Shown: positions 13,498 through 22,589, numbered from the stretch's first letter. The stretch is 34,633 nt of DNA from Sphingomonadaceae bacterium (GCA_019239785.1 JAFAZM010000099.1:1-34633), one strand, 5' to 3'. The notes: generated from the letters alone by a model not told the origin. A program made the numbers and translations.

Positions 13498-13829
13498 GCG
13501 ACGCACCGGACGAAGGACCGAGCGGCGGACCGAGCAACAGGCCCGACCAGGGACCGATCCAGGCACCAAGCCCGGCGCCGAGCCAAGGTCCCAGCGGCGG
13601 CCAGATCCTGCTCGGCATCTTCCTGATCCTGTTCGGGCTGTGCCTCGTCCTGCTCGGCGGCGGCTGTACCGTGGTGTGGATCGGCATGGCGTTCGAGAGC
13701 AGCCAATATGGCGGCGGGCTCTTCGCCCTGGCCAACCCGCTCTTCCTGGTCTCGCTCGCCATCCTTGCCGGCGGCGTCATCACCGTCTGGACCGGCGTCA
13801 AGTTCCTGATGGGCAGATATAGCCGATGA
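13494..13829 (+). CDS. Small membrane protein, LLGGGCT family, paralogue 1
   Basis: A 111-residue protein with a Pro/Gly/Ser-rich N-terminal tail (SGGPSNRPDQGPIQAPSPAP) and two predicted spans: LLGIFLILFGLCLVLLGGG, then NPLFLVSLAILAGGVITVW. The first span ends in the invariant LLGGGCTVVW. It overlaps both neighbours by ATGA, so it is co-translated with the radical SAM enzyme before it and paralogue 2 after it. The motif 'GPS.G.IL..IF' precedes the first span in all three paralogues. The cysteine after GGG is not in a classical lipobox (Gly, not Leu, at -3), so lipid attachment is only a possibility. Function unknown. Confidence 0.85.
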   Translation: MSDAPDEGPSGGPSNRPDQGPIQAPSPAPSQGPSGGQILLGIFLILFGLCLVLLGGGCTVVWIGMAFESSQYGGGLFALANPLFLVSLAILAGGVITVWTGVKFLMGRYSR

Positions 13830-14071
13830 GCGAGGGGCCGGGCGCGGGCGAGATCCTGGCCGGCATCTTCGTGACCCTGTGCGGGCTGTTCCTCACTCTG
13901 CTCGGCGGCGGCTGCACGTTTTTCTGGCTCGCGGCGATGTTGGGCGGGGGTGACGGGCTCAGGGGGAATTACGAATTGGGCATCCCGCTTTTGCTGGTCT
14001 CGCTGGCGGCGTTCGCAGGCGGCGCGGCCCTGCTCTGGGCGGCAGGCAAGATGGCTTTCGGCAAGAATTAG
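13826..14071 (+). CDS. Small membrane protein, LLGGGCT family, paralogue 2
   Basis: An 81-residue protein, the shortest of the three. It starts MSEGPGAGEILAGIFVTLCG and has two predicted spans with the shared motif LTLLGGGCTFFW at the end of the first and IPLLLVSLAAFAGGAALLW as the second. It lacks the long Pro-rich tail of paralogue 1. ATGA overlap with the preceding gene shows translational coupling. Between the spans a Gly-rich loop (AAMLGGGDGLRGN) varies among the paralogues, whereas the Cys, Thr and Trp of the motif do not. Confidence 0.85.
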   Translation: MSEGPGAGEILAGIFVTLCGLFLTLLGGGCTFFWLAAMLGGGDGLRGNYELGIPLLLVSLAAFAGGAALLWAAGKMAFGKN

Positions 14072-14114
14072 CAACGACTCGGGGACGCGGCGACGCCGGC
14101 GACGGGAGGGACAC

Positions 14115-14417
14115 ATGAGCCAGGGACCAAGCGCGGGAGCTATCCTGCTCGCAATCTTCCTCATCCTTTTCGGGTTGTGCTTCCTGCTGTTGGGGGGCGG
14201 CTGTACCGCCTTCTGGATCTGGGCCATGTTGGTGGGGGGCTCGTGGCCGGAGGGCTACGGGGCCTTCTTCCTGATGAGCGTAGCGACGCTCGCCGTGGGC
14301 ATCCTGCTGCTCTGGGTCAGCGTGAAGCTGCTGCGCGGCAGCCCGGCTGCCGTGCCGCCGCCGGTCCCTCGCGACGACGCAACCAGCACCGATCCGACTC
14401 CGCCGAGCGACTCTTGA
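14115..14417 (+). CDS. Small membrane protein, LLGGGCT family, paralogue 3
   Basis: A 100-residue protein with a strong SD (GGGAGGG, 14104-14110) four bases before the ATG, unlike its coupled paralogues, so it may be expressed at its own level. It reads MSQGPSAGAILLAIFLILFG, then LLLGGGCTAFWIWAML, then a second span FFLMSVATLAVGILLLW, and a Pro-rich C-terminal tail (AAVPPPVPRDD). The tail position is reversed relative to paralogue 1, where it is N-terminal. Alignment by eye shows the same 'GPSAG.IL..IF.I..GL...LLGGGCT..W' core, so the three arose by tandem duplication. Confidence 0.85.
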   Translation: MSQGPSAGAILLAIFLILFGLCFLLLGGGCTAFWIWAMLVGGSWPEGYGAFFLMSVATLAVGILLLWVSVKLLRGSPAAVPPPVPRDDATSTDPTPPSDS

Positions 14418-14475
14418 CATCCGACCCGATCGGGAGTGGGCGCCGTCCTTCACTCCCGGATCGAGGCCGCCGCAC

Positions 14476-15066
14476 ATGAGCACCGCACGCAACGCCCATC
14501 ACCCCGTCGCCCCGATCTTCCTCGAGCGCTGGTCGCCGCGCGCCTTCGACGGCTCGGTGATTCCGGACGCGGACCTGATGACGATCTTCGAGGCCGCGCG
14601 CTGGGCGCCGTCATCGTTCAACTATCAGCCCTGGCGCCTCCTCTACGCGAAGCGCGAGGATGCGGACTGGGAGCGCTTTCTCGACCTGCTGATCCCGTTC
14701 AACCGGAGCTGGGCGCAAAGCGCCTCGGTGCTGATCTACTTCCTTTCCGACACCCAGATGGAGATGACGCCAGGCGCGCTCAATCCGTCGCACAGCCACA
14801 GCTTCGACACCGGCGCCGCCTGGGCCTACCTCGCCCTGCAGGCGACGATGCTCGGCTATCACGCCCACGGCATGGTCGGCGTCGACTTCGACCGCGCCCG
14901 TAGCGAGCTGAAGGTGCCGGATCGCTACCGGTTCGAGGCCGCCGCGGTGATCGGCCGCATCGCCGACAAGTCGACGCTCGACGAGAAGCTCCAGGCGCGC
15001 GAGGTGCCGAGCGACCGCAAGCCGGTCGCCGAGTTCGCGTTCCGCGGGGAATGGCCCTCGGCTTGA
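14476..15066 (+). CDS. Nitroreductase-family FMN-dependent oxidoreductase
   Basis: A 196-residue protein of the nitroreductase family. The N-terminal RWSPRAFDGSVI and EAARWAPSSFNYQPWRLLYA contribute the FMN phosphate and isoalloxazine contacts; the C-terminal AAAVIGRIADKSTL ends the core. Members reduce nitro groups, quinones, flavins or other electron acceptors with NAD(P)H; the substrate is not readable. A rut-type malonic semialdehyde reductase (RutE) belongs to the same superfamily and size class, and a rut cluster lies 3 kb downstream, but the sequence lacks the RutE features I remember, so I do not call it rutE. Start is well defined by the family N-terminus. Confidence 0.88.
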   Translation: MSTARNAHHPVAPIFLERWSPRAFDGSVIPDADLMTIFEAARWAPSSFNYQPWRLLYAKREDADWERFLDLLIPFNRSWAQSASVLIYFLSDTQMEMTPGALNPSHSHSFDTGAAWAYLALQATMLGYHAHGMVGVDFDRARSELKVPDRYRFEAAAVIGRIADKSTLDEKLQAREVPSDRKPVAEFAFRGEWPSA

Positions 15067-15077
15067 GCTTTCCCCGC

Positions 15078-16301
15078 TCAATCGAGCTCGAGCGGGGCGA
15101 TGCGCGGCACGAAGAACATCCAGCAAAAGGCGCCGGCGCCGCAGACCGAAGCTGCGACGAGGAAGGCGTAGAGGAAGCTGCCGGTCCGATCGACGATGAT
15201 GCCGGTGACGATCGGGCCGATGATGCCGGCGAAATTGCCGACCGCGTTCTGGACGCCGACATAGCTTCCCGCCGCGCGCGGCCCGGCAAAGATCTGCGCG
15301 ATCGCATAGAGGTTGGTCGAGCATGGCCCGGTGCCGATGCCCGCCAGCAGCAGGAAGGCGATCAGCATCTCGTCGTTCGGCGCGACCGCAATTCCCAAGA
15401 TGGCGAGGCCGAGCAGCGAGATCCCGCCGATGATCAGCAGGCGGCAGGCCGCACCTTCGTCGCGGCCGGCGGTGACGCGGCGATCACACGACCAGCCGAG
15501 CAGGAGCGCCGCCGCCGACTGGGCGGCATAGACCGCCGTTGCGAGCAGGGTCATCTTCCCGAGCGAGAAGCCGCGCTGCTGGACCAGGTAGAGCGGCAGC
15601 CAGGCGAGCAGGAAATAGAAGCCGTAATTGACCGCAAAATGGCCGAAGCTGGTGGACCACAAGGCACGCGTCCTCACCAGCCGCGCGAGCGGGGGGCGCC
15701 CGCCGCCGCCATGATCCGTCACTGCCGGCAGCGCGCGCGCGACGGCCGACCATGGCGCGAGCCACAAGAGGGTCGCAAGGCCGAACAGGACGAACATCGG
15801 CCTCCATCCATAATGTGCCGTGATCAGGCCGCCGGCGAGCGTGCCGAGCGCGGGGCCGAGCGCGATCCCAGCGGCGACCGCCGCATTGGCGATGCCGCGC
15901 CGGGTCGGCGGAACGTGCCGGCAGATGATCTTCGAGCTGCCGGGAAAGGCGATGCTCTCGCCGACGCCGAGCAGAAGGCGCAGGACGACGAGCCCGGCGA
16001 GCGAGCCGACGAAGCCCATGGCCGCGGTGCTGAGCGACCAGAGGGCGAGGCCTCCGGCGAGCAGGCGATAGACCGAGAATCGATCGCAGAGCCAGCCGAC
16101 GGCGAGCTGGATCGGCGCGTAGATCCAGAAGAAGGCGGAGACGGCGAGTCCGAAGCCCGTCGCGCTGAGGCCGAGCTCGGCCTTCATCAGCGGCGCGGCA
16201 ACCGCGACCGTGCCGCGATCCACATAATTGAGGAAGATCGCGGCCGCCACCAGCAGCACGAGGCTCAGCGCCGGAACCGCAGGTCGCGCCAATGTCGCCA
16301 T
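15078..16301 (-). CDS. MFS transporter, ACS (anion:cation symporter)-like
   Basis: A 407-residue polytopic protein with twelve predicted spans. I take the ATG at 16301, preceded by GGAGGG, since the hydrophobic core starts soon after (SLVLLVAAAIFLNYVDRGTV); the frame is open to 16469 but without family-like sequence. The 'LNYVDRGTVAVAAPLM', 'GWLCDRFSVYR' (motif A) and 'LLLGVGESIAFPGSSK' segments are typical of the ACS subfamily that moves sugar acids and other organic anions with protons. It faces the nitroreductase convergently and no catabolic gene is adjacent, so the substrate is open. Confidence 0.9.
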   Translation of the reverse strand: MATLARPAVPALSLVLLVAAAIFLNYVDRGTVAVAAPLMKAELGLSATGFGLAVSAFFWIYAPIQLAVGWLCDRFSVYRLLAGGLALWSLSTAAMGFVGSLAGLVVLRLLLGVGESIAFPGSSKIICRHVPPTRRGIANAAVAAGIALGPALGTLAGGLITAHYGWRPMFVLFGLATLLWLAPWSAVARALPAVTDHGGGGRPPLARLVRTRALWSTSFGHFAVNYGFYFLLAWLPLYLVQQRGFSLGKMTLLATAVYAAQSAAALLLGWSCDRRVTAGRDEGAACRLLIIGGISLLGLAILGIAVAPNDEMLIAFLLLAGIGTGPCSTNLYAIAQIFAGPRAAGSYVGVQNAVGNFAGIIGPIVTGIIVDRTGSFLYAFLVAASVCGAGAFCWMFFVPRIAPLELD

Positions 16302-16578
16302 GCTTCCCGAGCCCTCCGCTGCGGAATCGTTCCGGTTATACAATGATCGCATTGGCGGGCGAAGGATAGGGTGCCTGCACGCGCACTCGTCATCGGCCTT
16401 TGGGTGCGTCCCTGGGGCGCGAAATGGGGAACGCGCATGAGGTCCGGAGCAGCGCTGTCGCGCTGCCACGTCATCGGCGCCCGGGTGCCGCGCCCTTTGC
16501 CGGTCTGCACCGGCCCGGTTCGCAATGTTTTCAGGACTATGCCTTTATCCGGGCGCGAGCTCCGCGGGGAAGGTTGCG

Positions 16579-17634
16579 ATGGATTGGAAGCGCCGAACAT
16601 GGTCCGCCGTCGCCCTGGCCGGAGCGCTTTCGGTGCTTGGCGTCGTCATCTTCACGCTGCTTCCGGAAAGCCCGCCGGGCCCGCTGCGCGGCGGGCGCGA
16701 GGCACGGCAGGCCTTCCTCGCAGAGTTGCGCAGCCTGCGCGAACGCGCGGTTCGCGACGCCCGCGCGGCAGCGGCCGTGGGGCGGTTCGGCTTTCACGGC
16801 GGGAGCTACGAGGAACGCCTGATCGAAGTCCGCTTCCCCGGGTTCGAGAATTGCCGCATCCCGGGCGCGCTCTCGGTCGGCGACCTCTTCGGCATGGACG
16901 ATCGGAAGGAGGCGCTGCGCTCGGTCTATGGCGAGGCCTATAATCTCGAGATCGTTCGCATCCATCCGACCGCGCTCGCCGAGAATTGCGCGCCGCCGGG
17001 CCGGGGCGAGCGGCCGGCCAGGGTGCTCGGCGTGAACGAAACGCATTTCGCCCAGCTCTCGCGCCAGCCCAACCCGCCGGCCAGCATCGATTATTATGTC
17101 TGCTCCGCACAGCGCCGCACCGGCGACGGCACGATCGACGTCGACCGGACGGTCGGGCCGGACGGCCGCTTCGCCGCGATGAGGGGGCAATGGTCGTCCC
17201 GCGCACCGCTGTCGCTCAGCGAGGACCCGCGCTTGCAGGCCTTCTGGAGTTCGGATTCGGATGCGCCCGGCTGGGCCGACGCAGGCCTCGGGCTGACCTG
17301 GGATATCTATCCGCCATTGGGGCCGCGGGGATCGAAGGTGAGCCTCTCCTTCCGCGACCCGTCGGGCAGGCCGGTGGCGGTGCGGACGCGATTCGCCCAT
17401 TCGAGCGAGCGCTTCGTGGATATCCTGGTCGACTGGGCGGAGCTTAAGCGGGCAGCCACGCCGAACGGCGTCTACGCCGTGCTCCGCGCGCCGGACGGGC
17501 GCGAAGCCAGGACCTGGCTCATTCCCGCCGGCCTGCTCGACTATGTCGAGCAGCGGCTGGGCGAGGCGGTCGCGGCCGCCGCAACCGACGCCGGCGATTT
17601 CCAGCACCGCTGCCGGCATGTGACCGGAGGGTAG
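16579..17634 (+). CDS. Exported or membrane-anchored protein of unknown function
   Basis: I place the start at ATG 16579, six bases after GGGGAAGG; an upstream ATG at 16525 would add 18 residues. The 351-residue product has an N-terminal span (TWSAVALAGALSVLGVVIFT) followed by a soluble periplasmic region with four scattered Cys. Recognisable patches are RFPGFENCRIPGALSVGDLF and ASIDYYVCSAQRRTGDGTID, and a late region ending FVDILVDWAELKRA. No domain family is recognised. It is not part of a clear operon, being followed by a repeat and the rutB gene. Single-pass, N-in topology is likely. Confidence 0.75.
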   Translation: MDWKRRTWSAVALAGALSVLGVVIFTLLPESPPGPLRGGREARQAFLAELRSLRERAVRDARAAAAVGRFGFHGGSYEERLIEVRFPGFENCRIPGALSVGDLFGMDDRKEALRSVYGEAYNLEIVRIHPTALAENCAPPGRGERPARVLGVNETHFAQLSRQPNPPASIDYYVCSAQRRTGDGTIDVDRTVGPDGRFAAMRGQWSSRAPLSLSEDPRLQAFWSSDSDAPGWADAGLGLTWDIYPPLGPRGSKVSLSFRDPSGRPVAVRTRFAHSSERFVDILVDWAELKRAATPNGVYAVLRAPDGREARTWLIPAGLLDYVEQRLGEAVAAAATDAGDFQHRCRHVTGG

Positions 17635-17728
17635 GAGCGGGGGAGGCGTCGCGTTTTCGCCGACGAATCCGCCTGCGCCGCAGCGGCACTTGTGCGGCCA
17701 CCGCTTTGGCGACAACATCGGCCCTGAA

Positions 17729-17833
17729 AGCCCTCCCCCTCGATGGGGAGGGTTGGGTGGGGGTGGCGCTGGAGAACGAGCGCGGGCGCCGAGCCCCCTC
17801 ACACCAACCCTCTCCCCGCCGGGGAGGAGGGGG
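17729..17833. repeat. Palindromic intergenic repeat, type A-like variant
   Basis: The left unit ccctccccctcgatggggag, followed by ggttgggtgggggtggc, faces a right unit ending cacaccaaccctctccccgc then cggggaggaggggg. The stems are complementary and the outer words ('ttgggtgggggtgg' and 'cacaccaacc') are related by inversion. It differs from the four type A copies in its GGGGAGG stem but has the same two-hairpin design. It lies between the unknown gene and rutB. Confidence 0.65.
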
Positions 17834-17849
17834 CTGAGAAGGGCAGGGC

Positions 17850-18566
17850 ATGACCGTAGACGCAGGCACGGCAAGGGGGCGGGTGGTGACCTTGCCGGCG
17901 CGGCCGGAGCCGATCCGGGTCTCGGCGGACGAGACCGCCGTCATCGTCATCGACATGCAGAATGCCTATGCCTCGCCTGGCGGCTATCTCGACCTGGCCG
18001 GCTTCGACATCGGCGGCGCGGCCGCGGTGATCGCGCAATCGGCGAAGGTGCTGGAGACGGCACGCGCCGCCGGCATCACCGTGGTCTATTTCCAGAACGG
18101 CTGGGACAGGGACTATGTCGAGGCGGGCGGGCCGGGCTCGCCCAACTGGCACAAGTCCAACGCGCTGAAGACGATGCGCGCCCGCCCGGAGCTCGACGGC
18201 AAGCTGCTCGCGCGCGGCGGCTGGGATTACGAGCTGGTCGAGGCGCTGAAGCCGGCGCCCACCGACATCGTCCTGCCCAAGCCGCGCTACTCCGGCTTCT
18301 TCAACTCGCAACTCGATTCCGTGCTGCGCTCGCGCGGCATCCGCAACCTCGTCTTCATCGGCATCGCCACCAACGTCTGCGTGGAGAGCACTTTGCGCGA
18401 CGGCTTCATGCTCGAATATTTCGGGATCATGCTGGAGGACGCGACCCACCAGGCCGGCCCCGAATTCCTCCAGCAGGCGACGGTGTTCAACGTCGAGAAA
18501 TTCTTCGGCTGGGTTTCCACCGTCGCCGATTTCTGCGGGACGTTCGGGCAGATCGGGGAGGAATGA
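17850..18566 (+). CDS. rutB: Ureidoacrylate/peroxyureidoacrylate amidohydrolase RutB
   Basis: A 238-residue cysteine hydrolase of the isochorismatase fold. The catalytic triad is visible: D35 in VIVIDMQNAY, K144 in VLPKPRYSGFFNSQLD, and C177 in GIATNVCVESTLRDG. RutB hydrolyses ureidoacrylate produced by RutA to aminoacrylate, CO2 and ammonia in the Rut pyrimidine pathway. The call is supported by the other rut genes downstream and by the RutB-type segments SPNWHKSNALKTMR and LDSVLRSRGIRNLVFIGIAT. In E. coli the order is rutABCDEFG; here rutB comes first and is separated from rutC by about 195 bases holding a type A repeat. Cytoplasmic. Confidence 0.92.
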   Translation: MTVDAGTARGRVVTLPARPEPIRVSADETAVIVIDMQNAYASPGGYLDLAGFDIGGAAAVIAQSAKVLETARAAGITVVYFQNGWDRDYVEAGGPGSPNWHKSNALKTMRARPELDGKLLARGGWDYELVEALKPAPTDIVLPKPRYSGFFNSQLDSVLRSRGIRNLVFIGIATNVCVESTLRDGFMLEYFGIMLEDATHQAGPEFLQQATVFNVEKFFGWVSTVADFCGTFGQIGEE

Positions 18567-18586
18567 GCTATCGCGCGCCCAGGAGA

Positions 18587-18736
18587 TTGCACCCTCTCCC
18601 GCTTGCGGGAGAGGGCAGGGTGAGGGTCTTCTTCTTGTTTACGGCGTCGACGCAGCAAAGAAGAACAAGACCCTCATCCTCCCGCCGCTGCGCGGCGGGC
18701 CCCTCCTTCTCCAGCAAGCGGGAGAAGGGGAGATAA
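18587..18736. repeat. Composite palindromic intergenic repeat, type A copy 2
   Basis: The left unit (cctctcccgcttgcgggaga then gggcagggtgagggtcttct) faces a right unit (aacaagaccctcatcctccc, a gccgctgcgcggc stem, then ctccagcaagcgggagaag). It sits inside the rut cluster between rutB and rutC, in the opposite unit order to copies 1 and 3. Confidence 0.75.
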
Positions 18737-18761
18737 GCCGCAGCGACAATCAAGGAGCCAG

Positions 18762-19148
18762 ATGATGCCGTTCGAACCGATCAACCCGCCGCAATTCCCG
18801 ACCCCGATCGCGCCTTATTCGGCGGGCACGAAGGCCGGAAGCACAGTCTACGTCTCCGGCACGCTGGCGCTTGGCGAGGGGGGCAGCGTGCTCCATCCGG
18901 GCAATGCGGCCGCGCAGACCCGGCATGTGCTGGAGACGATCAGGATCACGCTGGAGGCGGCGGGCGCCAGCCTCGCCGACGTCGCCTTCAACCATATCTT
19001 CCTCGCCGACTGGGCCGACTATCCGGCGATGAACGCGGTCTATGCCGAGTTCTTCCCCGGCGCGAAGCCGGCGCGCTACTGCATCCAGTGCGGGCTGGTG
19101 AAGCCCGGCCTGCTCGTCGAGATCGCAAGCGTGGCGCATCTCGGCTGA
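18762..19148 (+). CDS. rutC: 3-aminoacrylate deaminase RutC (RidA/YjgF family)
   Basis: A 128-residue RidA/YjgF-fold protein. The C-terminal PARYCIQCGLVKPGLLVEIA matches the RutC signature, and the middle AAQTRHVLETIRITLEAAGA with VAFNHIFLADWADYPAMNA is equally close to E. coli RutC. RutC converts 3-aminoacrylate to malonic semialdehyde, working with RutD. Two ATGs are adjacent (18762, 18765); AAGGAG at 18752-18757 is seven bases from the second, so the protein may begin MPFEP. The stop overlaps the rutD start (TGATG), showing coupling. Trimeric in the family; cytoplasmic. Confidence 0.93.
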   Translation: MMPFEPINPPQFPTPIAPYSAGTKAGSTVYVSGTLALGEGGSVLHPGNAAAQTRHVLETIRITLEAAGASLADVAFNHIFLADWADYPAMNAVYAEFFPGAKPARYCIQCGLVKPGLLVEIASVAHLG

Positions 19149-19921
19149 TGCCGCACGCGGGGGGCCTCTGGTACGAATGGCACGGACCCGAGGAGGGCGA
19201 GGTCCTGATCCTCTCGCCCGGGCTCGGCGGCTCCGCCGCTTACTGGGCGCCGAACCTCGAAGCTTTGGCCGCGCGCTATCGCGTCCTGCTCTACGACCAT
19301 CGCGGCACCGGCCGCAGCGACCCCGCGCTGCCCGAGACCGTGTCGATCGAATCCATGGCCAGGGACGTCGTCGCGCTGACGAACGCGCTCGGCGTGAAGC
19401 GCGCGCATTTCCTTGGCCATGCGCTGGGCGGACTGATCGGGCTGGAGCTTGCGCTATCCGAGAACCTCATCGACCGTCTGGTGGTCGTGAACGGATGGAA
19501 GGAGCTGCACCCGCTGACCGCGCGCTGCTTCGACGTGCGGCTCGAGCTGCTCCGCAAGAGCGGGCCGGAGGCCTATGTGAAGGCGCAGCCCCTCTTCCTC
19601 TATCCGCCCTCCTGGCTCGCCCGGCATGAGGCGGAGCTCGAGGCCGAGGCGGTGCGCCAGCTCGCCCATTTTCCGCCGGTCGAGACCGTGGAGAAAAGAA
19701 TCGCCGCGGCGCGAGGCTGGCAATTATGGCTCGACCTCACCGGCGCTGTCCTTGTGATCGGGACCGAGGACGACATGCTGGTGCCGGTCCATTGTGGGGA
19801 GGCGCTGGCCGATGCGCTCCCGCTCGCGAGATTCTGGCCGTTGCGATCCGGCGGACATGCCTGCAACGTGACCCAGCCCGATATCTTCAACCGTCTGGTG
19901 ACGCTGTTTCTGGAGAGCTGA
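19148..19921 (+). CDS. rutD: Aminoacrylate hydrolase RutD (alpha/beta hydrolase)
   Basis: A 257-residue alpha/beta hydrolase starting at the ATG that overlaps the rutC stop. The oxyanion region is LILSPGLGGSAAYWAPNLEA; the nucleophile-elbow position is in FLGHALGGLIGLE, where the usual Ser is Ala, exactly as in E. coli RutD (VGHALGALVG); the late acidic and His residues are in TEDDMLVPVHC and SGGHACNVTQPD. RutD accelerates conversion of aminoacrylate to malonic semialdehyde. The missing nucleophile is thus a family trait, not a mutation. Three bases separate it from rutA. Cytoplasmic. Confidence 0.93.
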   Translation: MPHAGGLWYEWHGPEEGEVLILSPGLGGSAAYWAPNLEALAARYRVLLYDHRGTGRSDPALPETVSIESMARDVVALTNALGVKRAHFLGHALGGLIGLELALSENLIDRLVVVNGWKELHPLTARCFDVRLELLRKSGPEAYVKAQPLFLYPPSWLARHEAELEAEAVRQLAHFPPVETVEKRIAAARGWQLWLDLTGAVLVIGTEDDMLVPVHCGEALADALPLARFWPLRSGGHACNVTQPDIFNRLVTLFLES

Positions 19922-19923
19922 AC

Positions 19924-20996
<1,073 letters not shown>

Positions 20997-21000
<4 letters not shown>

Positions 21001-21524
21001 GCGGCTTCAGCCGCACCCAGGCCGGTGTAGCCGCGGGGATGGCGGTAGGGCTCGCCGCCACGATCGCCGCCTTCGCCTGGCCGCGTCTGCCTGCGGTGCC
21101 GGGCGCGGCCGAGGCGCGGCTGACGCTCTGGTTCGCGGCATCCATATCCGCCGGTCTCTGGCTGCTGATCGGAATCGCTCTGCTTGCCCGGCACCGTTTC
21201 TTCAGCCCGGCCGACATCCAGGGCGGCGGCCTCAGCGAGGGCACACCCGGCGCGAAGCTGCTCCAGTCGCTGATCCAGAACACGCTCGAGCAGCTGGCGC
21301 TCGCCGTTCCCGTCTGGGGCGGCTGGCTCTGGCTGGCGCCCGAGGAGTGGCGCGGCCTCGTCCTCCTTTGCGCGGCGATGTTCGGGCTTGGGCGGCTGCT
21401 CTTCTTCCTCTGCTACCGCTTCGGCGCGCCGGCCCGGGCGCTCGGCTTCACGCTGACCTTCTATCCGACGGTCGGTCTCTATCTCTTCCTGCTGCCCCGG
21501 ACCTTCGCAATCCTCCTCGGCTGA
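20997..21524 (+). CDS. MAPEG-family membrane protein
   Basis: A 175-residue protein with four predicted spans, starting at a GTG that overlaps the rutA stop (GTGA). The segment GAKLLQSLIQNTLEQLALAV is the MAPEG-type second helix ('..QN..E.L..'), and RLLFFLCYRFGAPARALGFT the usual 'R..Y..G...R..G' of the last helices. MAPEG proteins include glutathione-dependent enzymes and many uncharacterised bacterial members. Translational coupling to rutA is the only hint of role; a link to pyrimidine breakdown is not established and may be accidental. An in-frame ATG at 20970 would extend into rutA and is less likely. Confidence 0.8.
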
Positions 21525-21602
21525 GCTTTGGCCTTCGGGCGCCGAAGCTGGTAGGATGCAGAAGCGGCCGCGGGCGCGCGCGGCCGGTCAGGGGAGGCCG
21601 AC

Positions 21603-21788
21603 ATGAAGCCCTTCACCACGCTCGCCATTATGGCCTTCTCCGTGATGGCGCTGATCCATCTCTACCGGCTGGTCCGCCCGTTCGACGTCATTGTCGCGGG
21701 CACGGCGATCCCGCTCTGGGTGAGCGGCATCGGCGCGGTGGTCGCGGCCGGGCTTGCGGTGATGCTGTCGCGCGAGGCGCGGCGTTAG
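21603..21788 (+). CDS. Small two-span membrane protein, unknown function
   Basis: A 61-residue ORF with GGGGAGG seven bases before its ATG. The product has two spans, FTTLAIMAFSVMALIHLYRL and IPLWVSGIGAVVAAGLAVML, ending in a basic REARR. The strong SD and hydrophobic pattern support a real gene despite its size. I know similar small hypothetical proteins in sphingomonads but no function. It sits between the MAPEG gene and tlyA on the same strand. Confidence 0.72.
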   Translation: MKPFTTLAIMAFSVMALIHLYRLVRPFDVIVAGTAIPLWVSGIGAVVAAGLAVMLSREARR

Positions 21789-21829
21789 GCAGGTTTCGAC
21801 AGGCGGCGGCGATCGGATAGAAGGCCGCC

Positions 21830-22567
21830 ATGGCCAAGCCACGCGCCGATCAATTGCTCGTCGATCGCGGCCTCGCGGAGAGCCGGGCGAAAGCGCAGGC
21901 TTTGATCCTGGCCGGCCTGGTCTTCTCGGGGACGCGCAAGATCGACAAAGCGGGGCAGGCGCTTCCTGCCGACGCGCCGCTCGAGGTGCGCGGCAGGGAT
22001 CATCCCTGGGTCTCGCGCGGCGGCATCAAGCTCGCCTTCGCGCTCGACCATTTCGGCTGGGACGTGGCCGGCGCCGTGGCGCTCGACGTCGGCGCCTCGA
22101 CCGGCGGCTTCACCGACGTGCTGCTCCAGCGCGGCGCGGCGAAGGTGTTCGCGATCGACGTCGGCACCAACCAGCTCGCCTGGTCGCTGCGGCAGGATCC
22201 GCGCGTGGTCGTCCACGAGCAGACCAATGCGCGCTATCTGACCGGCGAGATCGTCACCGAGCCGGTCGACATCCTCACCTGCGACGCGAGCTTCATCTCG
22301 CTCGCCAAGGTGCTGGACGCGGCGCTGGAATTCGTTCGGCCGGGCGGGCGGCTGGCGGCATTGATCAAGCCGCAGTTCGAGGCGGGGCGCGAGGAGGTCG
22401 GCAAAGGCGGCGTGGTCCGCGACCCCTCGGTGCATGCGCGGGTCTGCGAGGAGGTCGCGGCCTGGCTGCGCGGGCGGGGCTGGCGGATCGAGGGAATCGC
22501 GACCAGCCCGATCACCGGGCCGGAGGGGAATGTGGAATTTCTGATCGGAGCGGTGAAGGAGGGCTGA
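21830..22567 (+). CDS. tlyA: TlyA-family rRNA methyltransferase (hemolysin A family)
   Basis: A 245-residue protein with an N-terminal S4 RNA-binding domain (RADQLLVDRGLAESRAKAQA) followed by an FtsJ-like Rossmann methyltransferase. SAM motif I is ALDVGASTGGFTDVLLQRGA and the next acidic strand VFAIDVGTNQLAW; catalytic lysines of the family lie in SRGGIKL and LIKPQFEAGREEVGKGG. TlyA methylates 2'-O positions in rRNA (16S/23S) of some bacteria; activity in this organism is inferred. The usual start and full length are present. A type A repeat follows the stop. Confidence 0.92.
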   Translation: MAKPRADQLLVDRGLAESRAKAQALILAGLVFSGTRKIDKAGQALPADAPLEVRGRDHPWVSRGGIKLAFALDHFGWDVAGAVALDVGASTGGFTDVLLQRGAAKVFAIDVGTNQLAWSLRQDPRVVVHEQTNARYLTGEIVTEPVDILTCDASFISLAKVLDAALEFVRPGGRLAALIKPQFEAGREEVGKGGVVRDPSVHARVCEEVAAWLRGRGWRIEGIATSPITGPEGNVEFLIGAVKEG

Positions 22568-22589
22568 GCGGAACGGGGGAGAAGGGAGT

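Noticed and set aside
12031..13569. 512-residue reverse open frame
   Set aside because: Antisense to the radical SAM gene with Arg/Asp-rich low-complexity sequence and no domain.
14476..15066. RutE identity for the nitroreductase
   Set aside because: Same superfamily and length, but sequence does not match the RutE features I recall, and an MFS gene and an unknown gene intervene before rutB.
15051..16346. 431-residue forward open frame
   Set aside because: Antisense to the MFS transporter; highly charged, no motif.
16537..17874. 445-residue reverse open frame
   Set aside because: Antisense to the anchored unknown protein, which has a better start, SD and a membrane span.
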